This document shows positions 38,584 to 40,075 of a stretch of 40,075 bases of DNA, piece after piece. The position numbers and the translations under genes are program-made. Within the stretch, counting starts at the first letter, position 1; every line of letters begins with the position of its first letter. The notes under the pieces are model-generated. The model was given only the letters and a program-made list of their open reading frames with translations. It had not been told where the DNA came from and ran no database searches. The stretch comes from Oscillospiraceae bacterium. GTDB taxonomy: Bacteria; Bacillota_A; Clostridia; Oscillospirales; Oscillospiraceae. The stretch spans positions 1 through 40,075 of the forward strand of contig JAFYAB010000038.1 of the NCBI GenBank assembly GCA_017540945.1, in the 5' to 3' direction.

Positions 38584-39729
38584 ATGAAAAAAAGTAAATA
38601 CGCCGATCTCTATACCCTCCGGTCTGATGGCCGGTACCAGGGCTATTACCGCGACGCCGCCGGCAAGCGGCACGTGGTCTGCGACCGGGATCCCGAGCAG
38701 CTCCACAGGAAGCTCCAAGAGAAAGAGGTTGCGTCCAGGAAGCCCGTCCCGGAGACCACCTTCCGCCAGGTGGCGGAGAGCTGGGAAGCCAAGCACCGGG
38801 AAGAGATCGAAGAGAGGACCTGGAATAACTACCGCCCCCACCTGGCGCAGATTCTGGACGAATACGGGGCCCTTCCCTTCGACCAGGTGGAAGCCGCCGA
38901 CATCGCCGCAGATCTCGCCAGGGCGAAAGCTCGCGGCCTGAGCGCCTCTGTAGTCAACTCCAGGCGGTCCATCTGGCGCGGGATCTTCGATCATGCTGTT
39001 ATCCAGGGTGTCGCGAAGTATAATCCGGTCAGCTCTGTGAAGTTGCCGAAGGGGCTGCACCGCGGGAAACGCCAGGCGCCCACTGAAGAGCAGATGAAGA
39101 TCATCCTGGGAGGCCTCGGCGTTCCCTTTGGCCTGTTCCCGTTCCTTCTCCTCTGCACTGGTCTTCGAAAGTCGGAGGCCCTGGCTCTCAATTGGTCCGA
39201 CGTGGATCTCCAGGAGGATGTGATCCACATCACCAAATCCCTGGACTACGCAAACGGCGCCAGGCCGACCTATAAAGCGCCAAAGACTGAAGCAGGCACT
39301 AGGGACATCCCAATCATCGGAATCCTGCACAGCGCCCTGGAGGCCGCCAGGAAGGCCACAAAGAGCACCCTGCTATTCCCAGCCCCTGCAAGTAATCGCG
39401 GAGGCGCCGGCGGCGGTCTGATGCCGGACAGGGCCTATGACGGCGCTTGGGCGCGGTACTGTGAGGCTGTCGGCCTTCTGGATCCGGATGGCAAGCCGGT
39501 GATCACCGCCCACAATCTCCGGCATGGTACTGCAACCCTGTTCTTCGAGCTGGGTGTGGATGAGCTGACGGCCCAGCGGATCCTTGGCCACAGCAGAGTA
39601 GAGATCACCAGGGAGATCTACACGGATCTCCGGGCGAAGCAGCTCAAAAAGAGCGTCGGGCGTTTCGACCGAGGCATGAATAAAAAAGCCGGGATCATCC
39701 CGGTCAAGCAGCAAAACGAGGCCGGCTGA
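38584..39729 (+). CDS. int: Tyrosine recombinase integrase
   Basis: 381 residues, ATG 38584 after AAGGAGG. N-terminal arm-binding domain (about 1-55), SAM-like core-binding domain (about 57-155) and catalytic domain (about 165-360). Catalytic residues: Arg195 (TGLRKSEALAL), Lys in the beta-hairpin (about 218 or 231), HNLRHGTAT (His310, Arg313), LGHS (His336) and the nucleophile Tyr346 (REIYTDL). It recombines the phage att site with tRNA-Tyr. Its stop overlaps one arm-type repeat and is 52 nt from attR. Confidence 0.96.
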   Translation: MKKSKYADLYTLRSDGRYQGYYRDAAGKRHVVCDRDPEQLHRKLQEKEVASRKPVPETTFRQVAESWEAKHREEIEERTWNNYRPHLAQILDEYGALPFDQVEAADIAADLARAKARGLSASVVNSRRSIWRGIFDHAVIQGVAKYNPVSSVKLPKGLHRGKRQAPTEEQMKIILGGLGVPFGLFPFLLLCTGLRKSEALALNWSDVDLQEDVIHITKSLDYANGARPTYKAPKTEAGTRDIPIIGILHSALEAARKATKSTLLFPAPASNRGGAGGGLMPDRAYDGAWARYCEAVGLLDPDGKPVITAHNLRHGTATLFFELGVDELTAQRILGHSRVEITREIYTDLRAKQLKKSVGRFDRGMNKKAGIIPVKQQNEAG

Positions 39730-39746
39730 TGGCAATTCTGATGGCA
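39727..39746 (+). promoter_or_regulatory. Putative integrase arm-type sites, right
   Basis: Direct TGATGGCA copies at 39727-39734 (overlapping the integrase TGA) and 39739-39746, 12-nt period. Same octamer and orientation as at 3981-3999. Confidence 0.55.
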
Positions 39747-39780
39747 GCGCAGATTTCTCCTGAAAAATCCACAGATATTT

Positions 39781-39838
39781 ACAGACTGTAAATCTGCTGG
39801 CACTGCCTTCGGTGGTTCGAATCCACCTTCCCCCACCA
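39781..39838 (+). repeat. attR (displaced host tRNA-Tyr 3' end)
   Basis: 58 nt matching 3813-3870: 31 identical, then G for A at 39812 and C for T at 39826. Includes the original T-arm GGTGG-TTCGAAT-CCACC, acceptor 3' strand and CCA of the host tRNA, cut off from its 5' half. Not itself a functional tRNA. Confidence 0.93.
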
Positions 39839-39839
39839 A

Positions 39840-39874
39840 TCCCGGACGTGAAAACGTCCGGGATTTCGTGTTTT
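39840..39874 (+). terminator. Original host tRNA-Tyr terminator
   Basis: TCCCGGACGT-GAAA-ACGTCCGGGA followed by TTTCGTGTTTT, directly after the displaced CCA. Confidence 0.88.
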
Positions 39875-40075
39875 CAGGGTGAATTTCGGATGAAAACCGG
39901 CGTTTTTTGCAAGTTTTGTATCTCTTGTGAGTGATCTTAGGGCGTGCTTGAAAAGTCTGACCCGTTAGCTGACCCGTAAACCGTTTTCACGGTATGGGTC
40001 ATTTGACCCATTATAGACAAGCTGTCACGGTGCGGCTGCGGGAACGTGGTTTTCGCCACCTTCCTGCACGGAGCG
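39875..40075. other. Host right flank, no gene seen
   Basis: About 200 nt without a convincing ORF. It contains clustered TGACCC/GGGTCA repeats (about 39959-40013) and the string GGGCGTGCTTGAAAAG, which faintly resembles an insertion-sequence end. Nothing further can be supported. Confidence 0.4.

Larger units (their letters stand above)
3813..39838. mobile_element. Intact-looking siphophage prophage in tRNA-Tyr
   Basis: The element is bounded by the tRNA-Tyr 3'-end repeat, and the repeat-to-repeat distance is 35,968 bp. It contains integrase, repressor, replication and recombination genes, an ArpU-like late regulator, terminase, portal, capsid, connectors, tail tube, tape measure, Dit, Tal, holin and endolysin in canonical order. 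No gene is visibly interrupted, so it may be inducible. The connector, Gp15 and minor capsid protein families resemble the Listeria A118-like group of Firmicutes siphophages. Confidence 0.95.

Noticed and set aside
38392..39330. Minus-strand 312-codon frame opposite integrase
   Set aside because: Antisense shadow of the integrase codon pattern; no domain and no ribosome site.

Overview
The window is a high-GC Firmicutes chromosome segment carrying one apparently intact, about 36 kb temperate siphophage prophage. The L7/L12 sequence, a lipobox-type CapA protein, the phage gene families and the strong Shine-Dalgarno sites suggest a gut Clostridia bacterium, probably Oscillospiraceae-like. That taxonomic placement is inference.

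Host left flank (1-3870): the 3' end of rplJ, rplL with its terminator, a CapA-type lipoprotein and an aldehyde dehydrogenase on the minus strand, then tRNA-Thr behind a consensus promoter and tRNA-Tyr. Prophage: it is integrated in the 3' half of tRNA-Tyr. A 58-nt copy of the tRNA 3' end (31 nt perfectly identical, then two differences) lies at 3813-3870 and 39781-39838, a repeat distance of 35,968 bp. The two differences form one compensatory base pair in the T-stem, so the resident tRNA-Tyr is a host/phage hybrid.

Prophage layout, right to left on the minus strand. Early region (37.6 to 23.0 kb): Cro-like and small regulators, a SANT/zinc-ribbon protein, an Fe/Zn cysteine-cluster protein, a ParB-like protein, a PAPS-reductase-like enzyme, an SMC-like ATPase, a Sak4-like ATPase, a DUF669 ssDNA-binding-like protein, a helicase, a PriCT/primase/RecA-fold replication protein, a hairpin and repeat cluster that may be the origin, RusA, and an ArpU-like late regulator. 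Late region (22.9 to 4.0 kb): terminase, portal, an 800-nt structured non-coding block with tRNA-like domains, a minor capsid (MuF-like) protein fused to a CdiA-like nuclease toxin, scaffold, capsid, connectors, tail tube, two tail chaperones joined by a textbook -1 frameshift signal, tape measure, Dit, Tal, small tail-tip proteins, a carbohydrate-binding protein, holin and amidase. The plus-strand lysogeny block (37.7 to 39.7 kb) holds an ImmR-like repressor, a PH-like small protein and a tyrosine integrase next to attR.

The most unusual items are (i) the roughly 800-nt structured RNA-like region between portal and minor capsid genes, bracketed by two tRNA-like folds with abnormal anticodon arms, which recalls the large ornate phage RNAs GOLLD and ROOL; (ii) a toxin-tipped minor capsid protein with no recognisable immunity gene beside it but a hairpin-rich non-coding stretch with an antisense promoter in its place; (iii) the frameshift cassette; and (iv) the T-stem-swapping att site. 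Host right flank (39840-40075): the original tRNA-Tyr terminator and short unassigned sequence.
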